Position numbers and translations under genes: made by a program
Shown: positions 46,017 to 53,503 of the stretch, piece by piece
How the letters are laid out: every line of letters starts with the position of its first letter
How positions within the stretch are numbered: the stretch's first letter is position 1
Notes under the pieces: model-generated
The model's input: only the letters and a program-made list of their open reading frames with translations
What the model was told of the DNA's origin: nothing
Database searches by the model: none
Source: Anaerolineae bacterium
Lineage (GTDB): Bacteria > Chloroflexota > Anaerolineae > Anaerolineales > Villigracilaceae
Direction: 5' to 3'
DNA length: 64,000 bases
Assembly (NCBI GenBank): GCA_018645405.1
Contig: JABGOQ010000051.1
Span: 1 to 64,000, forward strand

Positions 46017-46385
46017 ATGAATTTAACAACAGGAATCGATCTTATAGAAATCGAACGCATCGCCTCTGCTGTTCAGCGGCATGGTGAACGATTCTTGAAT
46101 CGCATTTTCACCAAACGTGAAATTGAAGATTGCGCAGGACGAGCAGAATCCCTTGCAGCGCGTTTTGCAGCAAAAGAAGCGGCAGCTAAAGCACTTGGTG
46201 TCGGGTTTGGCAAAGAGATCGCTTGGGATGAAATTGAAATCCAGCGTGGTAAAGAGGGCGCGCCGAAACTGATCTTTTATCGAAAAGCCGCTCACCTTGC
46301 AGAAAAGCAGAATTTCATAGCATGGTCCGTTAGCTTGAGTCATAGCCAATCTCATGCGATTGCGATGGTGGTGGGGATAGGATAG
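46017..46385 (+). CDS. acpS: Holo-[acyl-carrier-protein] synthase
   Basis: 122 residues, normal AcpS length. 'TGIDLIEIERIASAVQRHG' carries the Mg-binding Asp, and 'LAARFAAKEAAAKALGVGFG' carries the second acidic residue and coenzyme A site. 'WSVSLSHSQSHAIAMVV' closes the fold. It moves phosphopantetheine from CoA to acyl carrier protein. There is no good ribosome site, so expression may depend on the upstream M16 genes, 38 bases before. Confidence 0.95.
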   Translation: MNLTTGIDLIEIERIASAVQRHGERFLNRIFTKREIEDCAGRAESLAARFAAKEAAAKALGVGFGKEIAWDEIEIQRGKEGAPKLIFYRKAAHLAEKQNFIAWSVSLSHSQSHAIAMVVGIG

Positions 46386-46427
46386 GGATAAAGAATATTG
46401 CTTAATAATTTCCCAGTTAAAAAAAAG

Positions 46428-46467
46428 AAGAGACCTTCAAAGCTATAGGCTTCGAAGGTCTCTTTTA
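46428..46467. terminator. Bidirectional terminator between acpS and the ATPase operon
   Basis: AGAGACCTTC-AAAGC / GCTTC-GAAGGTCTCTTTT, long stem with T tract on the plus strand and A tract upstream for the minus strand. Confidence 0.88.
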
Positions 46468-46591
46468 TGAAAATATTCAAGGAAAATCTCACAAAGGGTT
46501 GATCGGCATATTTTGAATGGTATTCTTTTTTAATAAGTTTTCCGATTCTTCGTGATTGTTTTCATTCCTCAAATATTTACTTGCAAGTTTT

Positions 46592-46837
46592 CTATATTTT
46601 TTTCTTATAGCGGCTATCATCAATCCCAATCCACAAGTGACCGGGTAATATAGGATGATATGAGCGAATGGCAATCTTGCCAGTTTCAGTCTCTTTCTCG
46701 GCTAACATTTTTGGGTTGACCATACATAAATCAGGGCTGCGCCCATATTTTTTACGATAATATGCGGCAGCCGTTTTCACTTTTGCTGCCAAACTTGTCT
46801 TTTTGTCGTCGTCGAACCACATCATTCCTGCTTGCAT
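46592..46837 (-). CDS. Small hypothetical protein, second gene of the ATPase operon
   Basis: 81 residues from 'MQAGMMWFDDDKKTSL', because TTGGAGGTAAAA lies right before that ATG; an upstream frame extension overlaps the ATPase gene and is rejected. It has 'KVKTAAAYYRKKYGRSPDLC' in its middle and a basic tail. No family is known to me. It starts 36 bases after the ATPase stop, so the two are co-transcribed from the LexA-box promoter at 47711-47756. Confidence 0.7.
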   Translation of the reverse strand: MQAGMMWFDDDKKTSLAAKVKTAAAYYRKKYGRSPDLCMVNPKMLAEKETETGKIAIRSYHPILPGHLWIGIDDSRYKKKI

Positions 46838-46872
46838 TTTTACCTCCAAAATTTGGTCGAATAGAAATATTT

Positions 46873-47694
46873 TTACGGTGATGGGGAAACGGGCGGGATC
46901 CAGAACTTTATCCACTTACGGTTTTCATTCAGGATGAATTCAAGTCCTGGCTCAAGTAGATGAAGAGCCGCATCGCGCGTGGGGAGAATTGATTCCGTGT
47001 CACGAGCATTTTTCACCGCCCCAAAGAGCCGTGTCCGAAATGCGTCTAACCAAGGGAGAACCTTCTTTGTGCGCCCGGCGTTTAGCGTAGTAAATGTCCA
47101 CACCCGTCGATTGGGCCCCCGCAGAAGGAGCCAGCGTAAGTTTTGCTGAACTTCTTCATTCATGCCCATCATCGTTTCAAGATTATCAATTAAAAGTAGC
47201 GCAAAGCGTTTCTCCCAGCGGTTATTATGTGCCCAATCTGCTAAAGATAAGATGAAGCTATCGGCATCGTTGTGATAAGTGGGGAAGATGCCCATGCAGT
47301 TTTTTATCTCTTCAAGCCCTTTCCATTCATCAGGATGGTCGGTAATTACACCAAATTGCACATCTTTTGATTTATGAGTCAAAGGGATGGCTTGCGCGAT
47401 TGTCTTCAGAAAAGCTGTTTTCCCGCTCCCTTGATCTCCTGCAATGAGAATGGGGCCTGGGGTGGGATCATTTAGATTGAGAAGAATAGGAAGCCCATCG
47501 TAGGCGGCGCCCAAAAAGAGGGCTTCGCGTGGCAGAGTCCCAAATTCGTCGAGAATCTGGTTTAGGGGTGCGGGAGCAAGTTGAACAGGCGGGCGTTCCG
47601 CTACATCCGGTTGTATATCTTCTGGAGCAAGTTCCAGCTTCAATTCTTCCAGAGCTTCAAGAGCCAGTTCGTAATTTCGTTTGAGTGAGTTCAT
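46873..47694 (-). CDS. P-loop ATPase (FtsK/HerA-like)
   Basis: 273 residues from ATG 47694; GTG 47706 is an alternative. Walker A is 'IAGDQGSGKTAFLKTI' near residue 90, Walker B 'FALLLIDNLETMMG' near 165, and an Arg finger candidate is in 'LLLRGPNRRVWTFTTLNAG'. The order and 'LLRGPNRRV' region resemble the ATPase core of FtsK/HerA DNA translocases, though the protein is short and has no gamma domain or membrane part. Its promoter overlaps a LexA-like palindrome, which suggests a DNA-damage role. Partner: the 81-residue protein downstream. Confidence 0.72.
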   Translation of the reverse strand: MNSLKRNYELALEALEELKLELAPEDIQPDVAERPPVQLAPAPLNQILDEFGTLPREALFLGAAYDGLPILLNLNDPTPGPILIAGDQGSGKTAFLKTIAQAIPLTHKSKDVQFGVITDHPDEWKGLEEIKNCMGIFPTYHNDADSFILSLADWAHNNRWEKRFALLLIDNLETMMGMNEEVQQNLRWLLLRGPNRRVWTFTTLNAGRTKKVLPWLDAFRTRLFGAVKNARDTESILPTRDAALHLLEPGLEFILNENRKWIKFWIPPVSPSP

Positions 47695-47710
47695 AATAAA
47701 TACCACAAAA

Positions 47711-47756
47711 ATAGAATATATGTTCTATATTTTACAGCAAATTCCCCTTTTGTCAA
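47711..47756 (-). promoter_or_regulatory. Promoter with LexA-like operator for the ATPase operon
   Basis: Minus strand: TTGACA (47756-47751), 16-base spacer, TAAAAT (47734-47729), then the palindrome ATAGAACATATATTCTAT (47728-47711) over the start point. GAAC-ATAT-ATTC differs in one base from GAAC-N4-GTTC, the core found before lexA at 54234. Confidence 0.6.
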
Positions 47757-47794
47757 GTTGCTTGCAAAAGAGGCCATGGTTTTGCAATTTTTGC

Positions 47795-47823
47795 TTGACT
47801 TGCCCTTAGAATCCTGATAAACT
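47795..47823 (+). promoter_or_regulatory. Upstream promoter of the tRNA-tuf operon
   Basis: TTGACT, 17-base spacer, TAAACT. A hairpin ATACCCCAAA / TTTTGGGGTAT (47833-47858) follows before the second promoter. Confidence 0.6.
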
Positions 47824-47861
47824 CCATCGCTGTATACCCCAAAGAGATTTTGGGGTATATC

Positions 47862-47890
47862 TTGCCGTCGAAGTGAGCATTTGGTATAAT
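47862..47890 (+). promoter_or_regulatory. Proximal promoter of the tRNA-tuf operon
   Basis: TTGCCG, 17-base spacer, TATAAT, ending 27 bases before tRNA-Thr. Confidence 0.75.
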
Positions 47891-47917
47891 CGCTCTGCTT
47901 AAAGCAGAGATGCCCTC

Positions 47918-47990
47918 GCCGACGTAGCTCAATCGGCAGAGCAGTCGCCTTGTAAGCGACAGGTTATGGGTTCAATTCCCATCGTCGGCT
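47918..47990 (+). tRNA. tRNA-Thr (TGT)
   Basis: 73 bases. Acceptor GCCGACG pairs with CGTCGGC, anticodon loop CTTGTAA gives TGT, T loop TTCAATT. No encoded CCA. Confidence 0.97.
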
Positions 47991-48077
47991 TTCGCTTTAG
48001 CTTTCGCTAAGGCGATGTTTTATCTTCGTCACTGAAGATGTTGAACTCAGACTAGTGACGGCTTAACAACTTAAATC

Positions 48078-48160
48078 GGGCGGTTACCCAAGTGGCCAAC
48101 GGGGGCTGACTGTAAATTAGCTGGCAATAGCCTACGGCGGTTCGAATCCGTCACCGCCCA
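48078..48160 (+). tRNA. tRNA-Tyr (GTA)
   Basis: 83 bases with a long variable arm, as class II tRNA-Tyr requires. Acceptor GGGCGGT pairs with ACCGCCC, anticodon loop CTGTAAA gives GTA. No encoded CCA. Confidence 0.96.
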
Positions 48161-48188
48161 CTTCCCTTTCTGGGGAAAAGAGCACTAA

Positions 48189-48261
48189 GCCCTCATAGCT
48201 CAGTCGGTAGAGCGCGTTCTTGGTAAGAACGAGGTCATGGGTTCAAATCCCATTGAGGGCT
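48189..48261 (+). tRNA. tRNA-Thr (GGT)
   Basis: 73 bases. Acceptor GCCCTCA pairs with TGAGGGC, anticodon loop TTGGTAA gives GGT. It ends 42 bases before tuf. Confidence 0.96.
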
Positions 48262-48303
48262 CTAGTTGCTGGTCAGAGCATTTTTTGTAATAAGGAGAAA
48301 GAG

Positions 48304-49509
48304 ATGGCAAAGGAAAAGTTTGATCGATCAAAACCGCACGTAAATATTGGTACCATGGGTCATATTGATCATGGTAAAACGACATTGACCGCTGCAATCA
48401 CAAAATACTGTGCGTTGGCGAATGGAGAGGGTGCCTTCCGTGCCTTTGATACCATTGATAACGCTCCTGAAGAACGTGAACGTGGTATTACAATCAATAT
48501 CGCGCATGTAGAGTACGAGACAGACAATCGTCACTACGCTCATGTAGATATGCCCGGTCACCGTGACTATATCAAAAACATGATCACAGGTGCCGCCCAA
48601 GTTGATGGCGCGATCGTAGTAGTCGCAGCCCCCGATGGTGCGATGCCCCAAACCCATGAGCATATCCTCTTGGCTCGTCAGGTTGAAGTCCCCGCGTTGG
48701 TTGTTTATTTGAACAAAACCGACATGATGGATGATGAAGAACTTCTTGAACTCGTTGAGATGGAATTGCGCGAGCTTCTGGACGATCAAGGCTTCCCCGG
48801 CGACACAATTCCGATTGTACGCGGTAGTGCTTTGGCAGCTCTGGAAAGCGCAAGTGAAGACCCTGATGCTCCTGAGTATGAGAGCATCAAAGAACTGATG
48901 CGCGTGGTTGATGAGTACATTCCTGAACCGGAACGTGATACTGACAAACCCTTCATGATGCCAGTCGAAGATGTCTTCTCGATCAAAGGTCGTGGCACAG
49001 TTGTGACCGGTCGTATGGATCGTGGCATCGTCAAAGTTGGTGACGCAGCCGAATTCATCGGTCTTCGTGAAGAGAATATCAAAACCACCGTAACTGGTGT
49101 AGAGATGTTCCACAAACTTCTTGATGAAGGTCGCGCAGGTGATAATCTTGGTTTATTGGTTCGTGGTATTGATCGAGAACAGGTAGAACGTGGTATGGTA
49201 ATTGCCAAACCTGGCTCAATTACTCCGCAGAAGAAATTCCTTGCAGAAGTTTATGTATTGAAGAAAGAAGAAGGTGGTCGTCATAAAGCCTTTTTCAATG
49301 GCTATCGCCCGCAGTTCTACATTCGTACAATGGATGTAACTGGCGACATCACCCTTCCTGATGGTGTAGAGATGGTCATGCCTGGCGACAATGTCAACCT
49401 GACCGTTGAATTGATTGTCCCCGTTGCATTGGAGCAAGGCTCCAAATTCGCCATTCGTGAAGGCGGTCTGACCGTCGGCGCTGGCGTTATCACAAAGTTA
49501 CTTGACTAA
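48304..49509 (+). CDS. tuf: Translation elongation factor Tu
   Basis: 401 residues from '[19 protein letters not shown]'; AAGGAGAAAGAG precedes this ATG, and the longer frame upstream runs into the tRNA gene. G1 is 'GHIDHGKTT', G2 'RGITIN', G3 'DMPGH', G4 'NKTD', G5 'GSAL'. EF-Tu carries aminoacyl-tRNA to the ribosome. Small departures from the usual text are seen: GHIDHGKT for GHVDHGKT, and DMPGHRDY for DCPGHADY, with Arg right after the catalytic His. It is in the conserved tRNA-tuf-secE-nusG block. Confidence 0.99.
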   Translation: MAKEKFDRSKPHVNIGTMGHIDHGKTTLTAAITKYCALANGEGAFRAFDTIDNAPEERERGITINIAHVEYETDNRHYAHVDMPGHRDYIKNMITGAAQVDGAIVVVAAPDGAMPQTHEHILLARQVEVPALVVYLNKTDMMDDEELLELVEMELRELLDDQGFPGDTIPIVRGSALAALESASEDPDAPEYESIKELMRVVDEYIPEPERDTDKPFMMPVEDVFSIKGRGTVVTGRMDRGIVKVGDAAEFIGLREENIKTTVTGVEMFHKLLDEGRAGDNLGLLVRGIDREQVERGMVIAKPGSITPQKKFLAEVYVLKKEEGGRHKAFFNGYRPQFYIRTMDVTGDITLPDGVEMVMPGDNVNLTVELIVPVALEQGSKFAIREGGLTVGAGVITKLLD

Positions 49510-49554
49510 ATAAGATAGAAGGACGATCTTTAAAAAGATCGTAGAGTAAAAGTT

Positions 49555-49722
49555 ATGTCTGGAAAAAGAGGCGTTCGCCCCGTTGTAACATTGGCTTGCG
49601 ACGAATGCAAAGAGCGAAACTATACAACTGAGAAAAATCGTCGCAATGATCCCGGCCGCATTGAGCTAAAGAAACATTGCTCTCGCTGTCGCAAACATAC
49701 ATTGCATCGCGAAACTAAATAG
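49555..49722 (+). CDS. rpmG: 50S ribosomal protein L33
   Basis: 55 residues. It has two CXXC zinc-binding pairs: 'CDEC' near residue 16 and 'CSRC' near 43, with '[19 protein letters not shown]' between. It is in its usual place between tuf and secE. A small hairpin (ACGATCTT / AAGATCGT, 49523-49541) lies in front of the start; ribosome site is weak. Confidence 0.96.
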   Translation: MSGKRGVRPVVTLACDECKERNYTTEKNRRNDPGRIELKKHCSRCRKHTLHRETK

Positions 49723-49729
49723 ACATTAG

Positions 49730-49780
49730 ACCTAAGACATCAGACTTTCTATAGTCTGATGTCTAAAGTCTAAAGTCTAA
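49730..49780. repeat. Hairpin with repeated TCTAAAGTCTAA motif
   Basis: AGACATCAGACT-TTCTAT-AGTCTGATGTCT is a perfect 12-bp stem, followed by AAAGTCTAAAGTCTAA. The 'AGTCTAA' unit recurs. It lies between rpmG and tRNA-Trp, looks like a dispersed repeat and may also affect read-through. Confidence 0.5.
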
Positions 49781-49783
49781 TAT

Positions 49784-49857
49784 AGGCCAGTAGCTCAATT
49801 TGGCAGAGCAACGGTCTCCAAAACCGTAGGTTGTGGGTTCGATTCCTGCCTGGCCTG
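49784..49857 (+). tRNA. tRNA-Trp (CCA)
   Basis: 74 bases. Acceptor AGGCCAG pairs with CTGGCCT, anticodon loop CTCCAAA gives CCA, discriminator G. No encoded CCA tail. Confidence 0.97.
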
Positions 49858-49863
49858 TCTAAA

Positions 49864-49901
49864 ATAACGCCGTCCTCCCAAGAATGGTATGAGGCGGCGT
49901 T
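49864..49901 (+). terminator. Terminator-like hairpin between tRNA-Trp and secE
   Basis: AACGCCG-CCTC / GAGG-CGGCGTT with a loop of ~13 bases, then TTTATCC. It may reduce read-through into secE-nusG. Confidence 0.65.
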
Positions 49902-49931
49902 TTATCCGTCCATAGGATAAAGGAGAATCTT

Positions 49932-50147
49932 TTGGCTGCTAAGAAAAAAGCAAGCAAAAAACAAAATGTAATCCAACGTTATGTTCGTGAAACATCTGGA
50001 GAATTGCGCAAAGTCTCTTGGCCTTCCCGTCAAGAAGCATATCACCTGACCGTCATTGTTGTTATTACAATGATTTTTATGGGTGCATTTCTTAGTTTGG
50101 TAAGCGGTGCTTCGAGTCGATTATTAAACTTGGTTTTCGGTATTTAG
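49932..50147 (+). CDS. secE: Preprotein translocase subunit SecE
   Basis: 71 residues, starting at TTG with AAAGGAG upstream. 'RYVRETSGELRKVSWPSRQE' is the SecE amphipathic helix motif, followed by the single membrane helix 'TVIVVITMIFMGAFLSLV'. SecE clamps the SecY channel. Basic N-terminal tail 'AAKKKASKKQ'. Confidence 0.95.
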   Translation: MAAKKKASKKQNVIQRYVRETSGELRKVSWPSRQEAYHLTVIVVITMIFMGAFLSLVSGASSRLLNLVFGI

Positions 50148-50171
50148 CGTTTTTAGGATAAGAGGACTCTT

Positions 50172-50876
50172 ATGGATCTTCAAAACTCGGAAGAAAGCTT
50201 CGACGATATAAAAAGTGAAAGCCTTGAAGAGTCGGATGACTCATCTGAAGCTTTGCCTTTAAATAACGCTGTCGAAACGCCCGTGGACGAGGGGCCTGCT
50301 TCTGAAGAAGAGGCATCCTCTGTTCCCGAAGAAGACCTCATCGACGAAGAAGACCCAACAGATTGGTTTGTCGTCCATTGCTATTCAGGGTACGAGAAAA
50401 AAGTTCGTCATAACTTGGAGCAGCGCATTGAGACAATGGGTATGAAAGACATGATTTTTGATGTCATTATCCCAACTCAAGAAGAAGTCGAAGTTAAAGA
50501 TGGCAAACGACGCACAGTAGAACGACATATCTTCCCTGGTTATGTTTTGGTCAAATTGATTTTGACTGAAGAATCATGGTTTGTTGTTCGTAATACCCCT
50601 GGTGTAACCGGTTTTGTCGGGATGGGAAATTTGCCCACACCTCTGCGTCCTGAAGAAGTTGCTCATATTATCAAACGTATGGAAGCCGATTCACCGATGA
50701 TCAACGTTACTTTCAAAGTTGGTGAACGTGTACGTATCGTTGATGGCCCATTCAATGATTTCCGCGGCGTTGTTGCAGATATTGATATGGATCGAACAAA
50801 AGTCCGTGTTATGGTCAGCTTTTTTGGTCGTGAAACCCCCGTTGAATTGGACTTTTTGCAAGTAGAAAAAGCGTAA
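50172..50876 (+). CDS. nusG: Transcription antitermination factor NusG
   Basis: 234 residues, longer than usual by an acidic N-terminal tail of ~55 residues (many Glu, Asp, Ser). NGN domain: 'DWFVVHCYSGYEKKVRHNLE', 'RRTVERHIFPGYVLVKL', 'VRNTPGVTGFVG'. C-terminal KOW motif: 'VGERVRIVDGPFNDFRGVVA'. NusG binds RNA polymerase and links it to the ribosome or Rho. It is co-transcribed with secE, 24 bases upstream. Confidence 0.97.
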   Translation: MDLQNSEESFDDIKSESLEESDDSSEALPLNNAVETPVDEGPASEEEASSVPEEDLIDEEDPTDWFVVHCYSGYEKKVRHNLEQRIETMGMKDMIFDVIIPTQEEVEVKDGKRRTVERHIFPGYVLVKLILTEESWFVVRNTPGVTGFVGMGNLPTPLRPEEVAHIIKRMEADSPMINVTFKVGERVRIVDGPFNDFRGVVADIDMDRTKVRVMVSFFGRETPVELDFLQVEKA

Positions 50877-50990
50877 AACACACGAAAATATCTGGATGCA
50901 ATTCTCAAGCCTAAATTAAGTGTGAAGCGGTTTTAGATCCAGCTTAAAATATAATTATCAAATCCCGATAGCTTATTATCGGTAAAAAAA

Positions 50991-51027
50991 GTGGGAGGGT
51001 ATAGATACCCGCTAAGACCACATAGGA
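50991..51027 (+). promoter_or_regulatory. Leader element before rplK, copy 1
   Basis: GTGGGAGGG, then GGGTA/TACCC hairpin, CCGC, then CCAC and GGAG. GTGG can pair with CCAC. The same order of parts occurs before rplA. Probable target of L1 autoregulation or a conserved leader fold. Confidence 0.5.
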
Positions 51028-51033
51028 GTAAAA

Positions 51034-51459
51034 ATGGCAAAGAAATTTAAAGCAATTGTACGTTTACAGATTGAAGCAGGCAAGGCTAACCCCGCGCCTC
51101 CTATCGGTCCTGCATTGGCTGGTCATGGTGTCAACATTATGGCATTCTGCAAAGAATATAACGCCAAAACATCCAGCCGCCCAGGAGAGATTCTTCCTGC
51201 AGAAATTACTGTCTTCACTGATGGTTCTTTCACCTTTATCCTGAAAACACCTCCTGCCGCAGAGCTTTTGCGCAAAGCAGCAGGCGTAGATAAAGGTTCA
51301 GGTGAACCAAATCGTGATAAGGTTGGAACCGTGACACGCGACCAAGTACGCGAGATTGCTGAAACAAAAATGAAAGATTTAAATGCGATCAATATTGAAG
51401 GCGCAATGTTACAAATTGAAGGCACAGCCCGCAGCATGGGCATTATTGTTCAAGGCTAA
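51034..51459 (+). CDS. rplK: 50S ribosomal protein L11
   Basis: 141 residues. '[21 protein letters not shown]'-type start ('[19 protein letters not shown]'), '[15 protein letters not shown]', '[18 protein letters not shown]', and '[12 protein letters not shown]' at the end. L11 forms the GTPase-associated region of the 50S subunit and is part of the stalk base. TAGGAGTAAAA precedes the start. Confidence 0.98.
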   Translation: MAKKFKAIVRLQIEAGKANPAPPIGPALAGHGVNIMAFCKEYNAKTSSRPGEILPAEITVFTDGSFTFILKTPPAAELLRKAAGVDKGSGEPNRDKVGTVTRDQVREIAETKMKDLNAINIEGAMLQIEGTARSMGIIVQG

Positions 51460-51463
51460 TCAT

Positions 51464-51514
51464 GTGGGAGGGCGACAGTAGGCTTCAAGCCACAGCCCGT
51501 TTGCACCACGGAGG
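51464..51514 (+). promoter_or_regulatory. Leader element before rplA, copy 2
   Basis: GTGGGAGGGC, hairpin TAGGCTT/AAGCCA, GCCCG, then CCAC and GGAGG. GTGG pairs with CCAC and GGGC with GCCC. Same plan as 50991-51027. Confidence 0.55.
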
Positions 51515-51524
51515 ATAAATACTT

Positions 51525-52229
51525 ATGGCAAAGCATGGAAAGAAATATCGAGCTGCAGCAGAAAAAGTAGATAGAGATACCTTCTACACTCCCGCTGATG
51601 CGATGAAGCTTGCAGTAGAAACATCAACCACTAATTTTGATTCAACCATCGAAGTTCACCTTCGTATGGGCTTAGATCCCCGTAAAGCTGACCAGCAAGT
51701 TCGTGATACCGTTAACTTGCCACATGGCTTAGGTAAAAAAGTTTCTGTTTTGGTCTTCGCTGAAGGTGAAGGTGCCACTATTGCTCGTGAAGCAGGTGCC
51801 GATTACGTTGCAGACGATGACGAAATGATGAAAAAGATTCAAGGTGGCTGGACAGATTTTGATGTAGCGATTGCAACTCCCCAGATGATGGGTAAAGCTG
51901 GACGTTTGGGACGTGTTTTAGGCCCACGCGGCTTGATGCCTAACCCAAAAGCAGGAACAGTTGTGCAAGCTGAAGATCTTCCTAAAGCTATTGAAGAATC
52001 AAAAGCCGGTAAGGTAGAATATCGCCTTGATAAAACAGCAAATATTCACGTTCCTATCGGTAAGGCTTCTTTTGGCGCAGAAAAATTATCAGACAATTTC
52101 GCTGCATTGATGCGCGCAGTTGTTAAATCTCGTCCTGCTGCTGCAAAAGTGTATATTGAACGTGTAACACTTGCTTCAACAATGGGCCCTGGCGTAAAAG
52201 TTGACGCGTATCAGGCCCAATCCCTATAA
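51525..52229 (+). CDS. rplA: 50S ribosomal protein L1
   Basis: 234 residues. '[18 protein letters not shown]' start, '[20 protein letters not shown]', '[18 protein letters not shown]' and '[20 protein letters not shown]' are L1 signatures. L1 controls deacylated tRNA release at the E site and commonly represses its own operon. GGAGG precedes the ATG. Confidence 0.98.
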   Translation: MAKHGKKYRAAAEKVDRDTFYTPADAMKLAVETSTTNFDSTIEVHLRMGLDPRKADQQVRDTVNLPHGLGKKVSVLVFAEGEGATIAREAGADYVADDDEMMKKIQGGWTDFDVAIATPQMMGKAGRLGRVLGPRGLMPNPKAGTVVQAEDLPKAIEESKAGKVEYRLDKTANIHVPIGKASFGAEKLSDNFAALMRAVVKSRPAAAKVYIERVTLASTMGPGVKVDAYQAQSL

Positions 52230-52267
52230 AGTTAAGGATAATATTTATATCCTATAACCTAAAAACC

Positions 52268-52407
52268 TATCACTTCGCCGAAGAAAGCAGGTGCTTTATA
52301 AAAGAGCTTAATTCCCTGCCCAGACGGAGACTAAACAAATTTCAGTCCCTTTTTTAGGGGGCAGAAAAGTCTTTGCCTGATGATGTAGATAGGTAAAGAC
52401 TTTTTTT
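52268..52407 (+). ncRNA. L10 leader with attenuator terminator
   Basis: The rplA-rplJ gap has the layout of the L10(L12)4-binding leader: 'CGCCGAAGAAAGCAGGTGC' then 'CCCTGCCCAGACGGAGAC', where CAGG pairs with CCTG. It ends in a hairpin AGTCTTTGCCT / AGGTAAAGACT followed by seven T (52368-52407), just before the rplJ ribosome site. It should adjust rplJL expression to free L10-L12. Confidence 0.8.
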
Positions 52408-52424
52408 ATGAAAGGAGGTTTAAA

Positions 52425-52952
52425 TTGGCACTATCAAGACAACGTAAAGAAGAAGTTTTGGCTCAATATAAAGATTGGATGAGCCGAAGTGAAGCCTTAA
52501 TTCTTTTAGAATATAAGGGTGCTTCTGTCAGCAATATGGAAGAAGCTCGCGCAAAAGTTCGTGAAGCTGGTGGCGAATTTCATGTTGTACAAAACCGATT
52601 GGCTAAGTTAGCTCTTAAAGAGAATAATTTTGAGATTCCTGAAGGATATCTTGAAAATAGCACAGCCATCGGATTCGCATTTGAAGATGTTGCATCAACA
52701 GCAAAAGCCTTGGCTGATACAGCGAAGGAAATTGAAGCATTTCAATTCAAAGGCGGTTATATGGGAGCCGAATTACTTAGCCCTGAGCAAGTAGTTGCAC
52801 TCTCAAAATTACCATCCTTGCCAGAAATGCGTGCAAAATTACTTGGCACCATCCAAGCTCCTGCGAGCCAATTGGTGCGTACGCTTGCTGAACCCGCTCG
52901 CGGGCTGGCTGCTGTACTTAAAGCATATTCTGAAGAACCTGCTGCTGCGTAG
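52425..52952 (+). CDS. rplJ: 50S ribosomal protein L10
   Basis: 175 residues from TTG with AAAGGAGGTTTAAA in front. 'RQRKEEVLAQYKDWMSRSEA', 'EEARAKVREAGGEFHVVQNR' and 'LPSLPEMRAKLLGTIQAPAS' are standard. The C-terminal helix binds the L12 dimers of the stalk. TTG rather than ATG start lowers initiation, consistent with leader control. Confidence 0.97.
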   Translation: MALSRQRKEEVLAQYKDWMSRSEALILLEYKGASVSNMEEARAKVREAGGEFHVVQNRLAKLALKENNFEIPEGYLENSTAIGFAFEDVASTAKALADTAKEIEAFQFKGGYMGAELLSPEQVVALSKLPSLPEMRAKLLGTIQAPASQLVRTLAEPARGLAAVLKAYSEEPAAA

Positions 52953-53042
52953 TTTAAAGACTATAGTAAAAAGCAAAACAGAATTATTAAATCAAGAACG
53001 ACTGAATTAAATAAAAATAGCTAAAAACTAAGGAGTTTTATA

Positions 53043-53420
53043 ATGGCTGCTGATCTCGAAAAAATTGTTGATGAACTGGGCGCATTGAGCGTTCTCGAAG
53101 CCGCTGAATTGGTTTCACTTTTGGAAGAAAAATGGGGCGTTTCTGCTGCTGCTCCCGTCGCTGTTGCCGCCGCTGGTGGCGGTGGTGGTGAAGAAGCTGC
53201 TGCAGAAAAGACCGAATTTGATGTAGTTATCAAAGAAACTGGTCCTAAGAAAATTGATGTCATCAAGGCGATTCGCCAGTTGACCAGCTTGGGTCTCAAA
53301 GAATCTAAAGAATTGGCAGAAACTGCTGGCTCCAAGATTTTGACAGAAGTTGGCAAAGATGCTGCTGCTGATGCTAAAGAAAAACTCGAAGCTGCTGGTG
53401 CAGTGGTTGAGATTGCTTAG
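53043..53420 (+). CDS. rplL: 50S ribosomal protein L7/L12
   Basis: 125 residues. N-terminal dimer domain ('[20 protein letters not shown]'), Ala/Gly hinge ('[15 protein letters not shown]'), and the C-terminal factor-binding domain ('[20 protein letters not shown]', '[14 protein letters not shown]'). It recruits translation GTPases. AAGGAG precedes the ATG; a terminator follows. Confidence 0.98.
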   Translation: MAADLEKIVDELGALSVLEAAELVSLLEEKWGVSAAAPVAVAAAGGGGGEEAAAEKTEFDVVIKETGPKKIDVIKAIRQLTSLGLKESKELAETAGSKILTEVGKDAAADAKEKLEAAGAVVEIA

Positions 53421-53448
53421 CTCTCCAGTATTAAATAGTAAAAAACAA

Positions 53449-53478
53449 AAAAGCGGCTCTGCTAAGAGCCGCTTTTTT
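53449..53478 (+). terminator. Terminator of the ribosomal protein operon
   Basis: AAAAGCGGCTCT-GCTA-AGAGCCGCTTTTTT, perfect stem and T tract. It also serves convergent lexA. Confidence 0.93.
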
Positions 53479-53503
53479 GTTTTTATGAGTAAGTCATAAT
53501 TAT

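Noticed and set aside
46489-46674. Short minus-strand ORF overlapping the end of the 81-residue protein gene
   Set aside because: No ribosome site, overlaps a better supported gene in another frame, no recognisable sequence.
48078-48160. Long-armed tRNA considered as tRNA-Sec
   Set aside because: Anticodon is GTA and the acceptor stem has 7 pairs, so it is tRNA-Tyr.
48328-49113. Minus-strand frame of 261 codons opposite tuf
   Set aside because: Antisense to an unmistakable EF-Tu; its length follows from the codon use of tuf.
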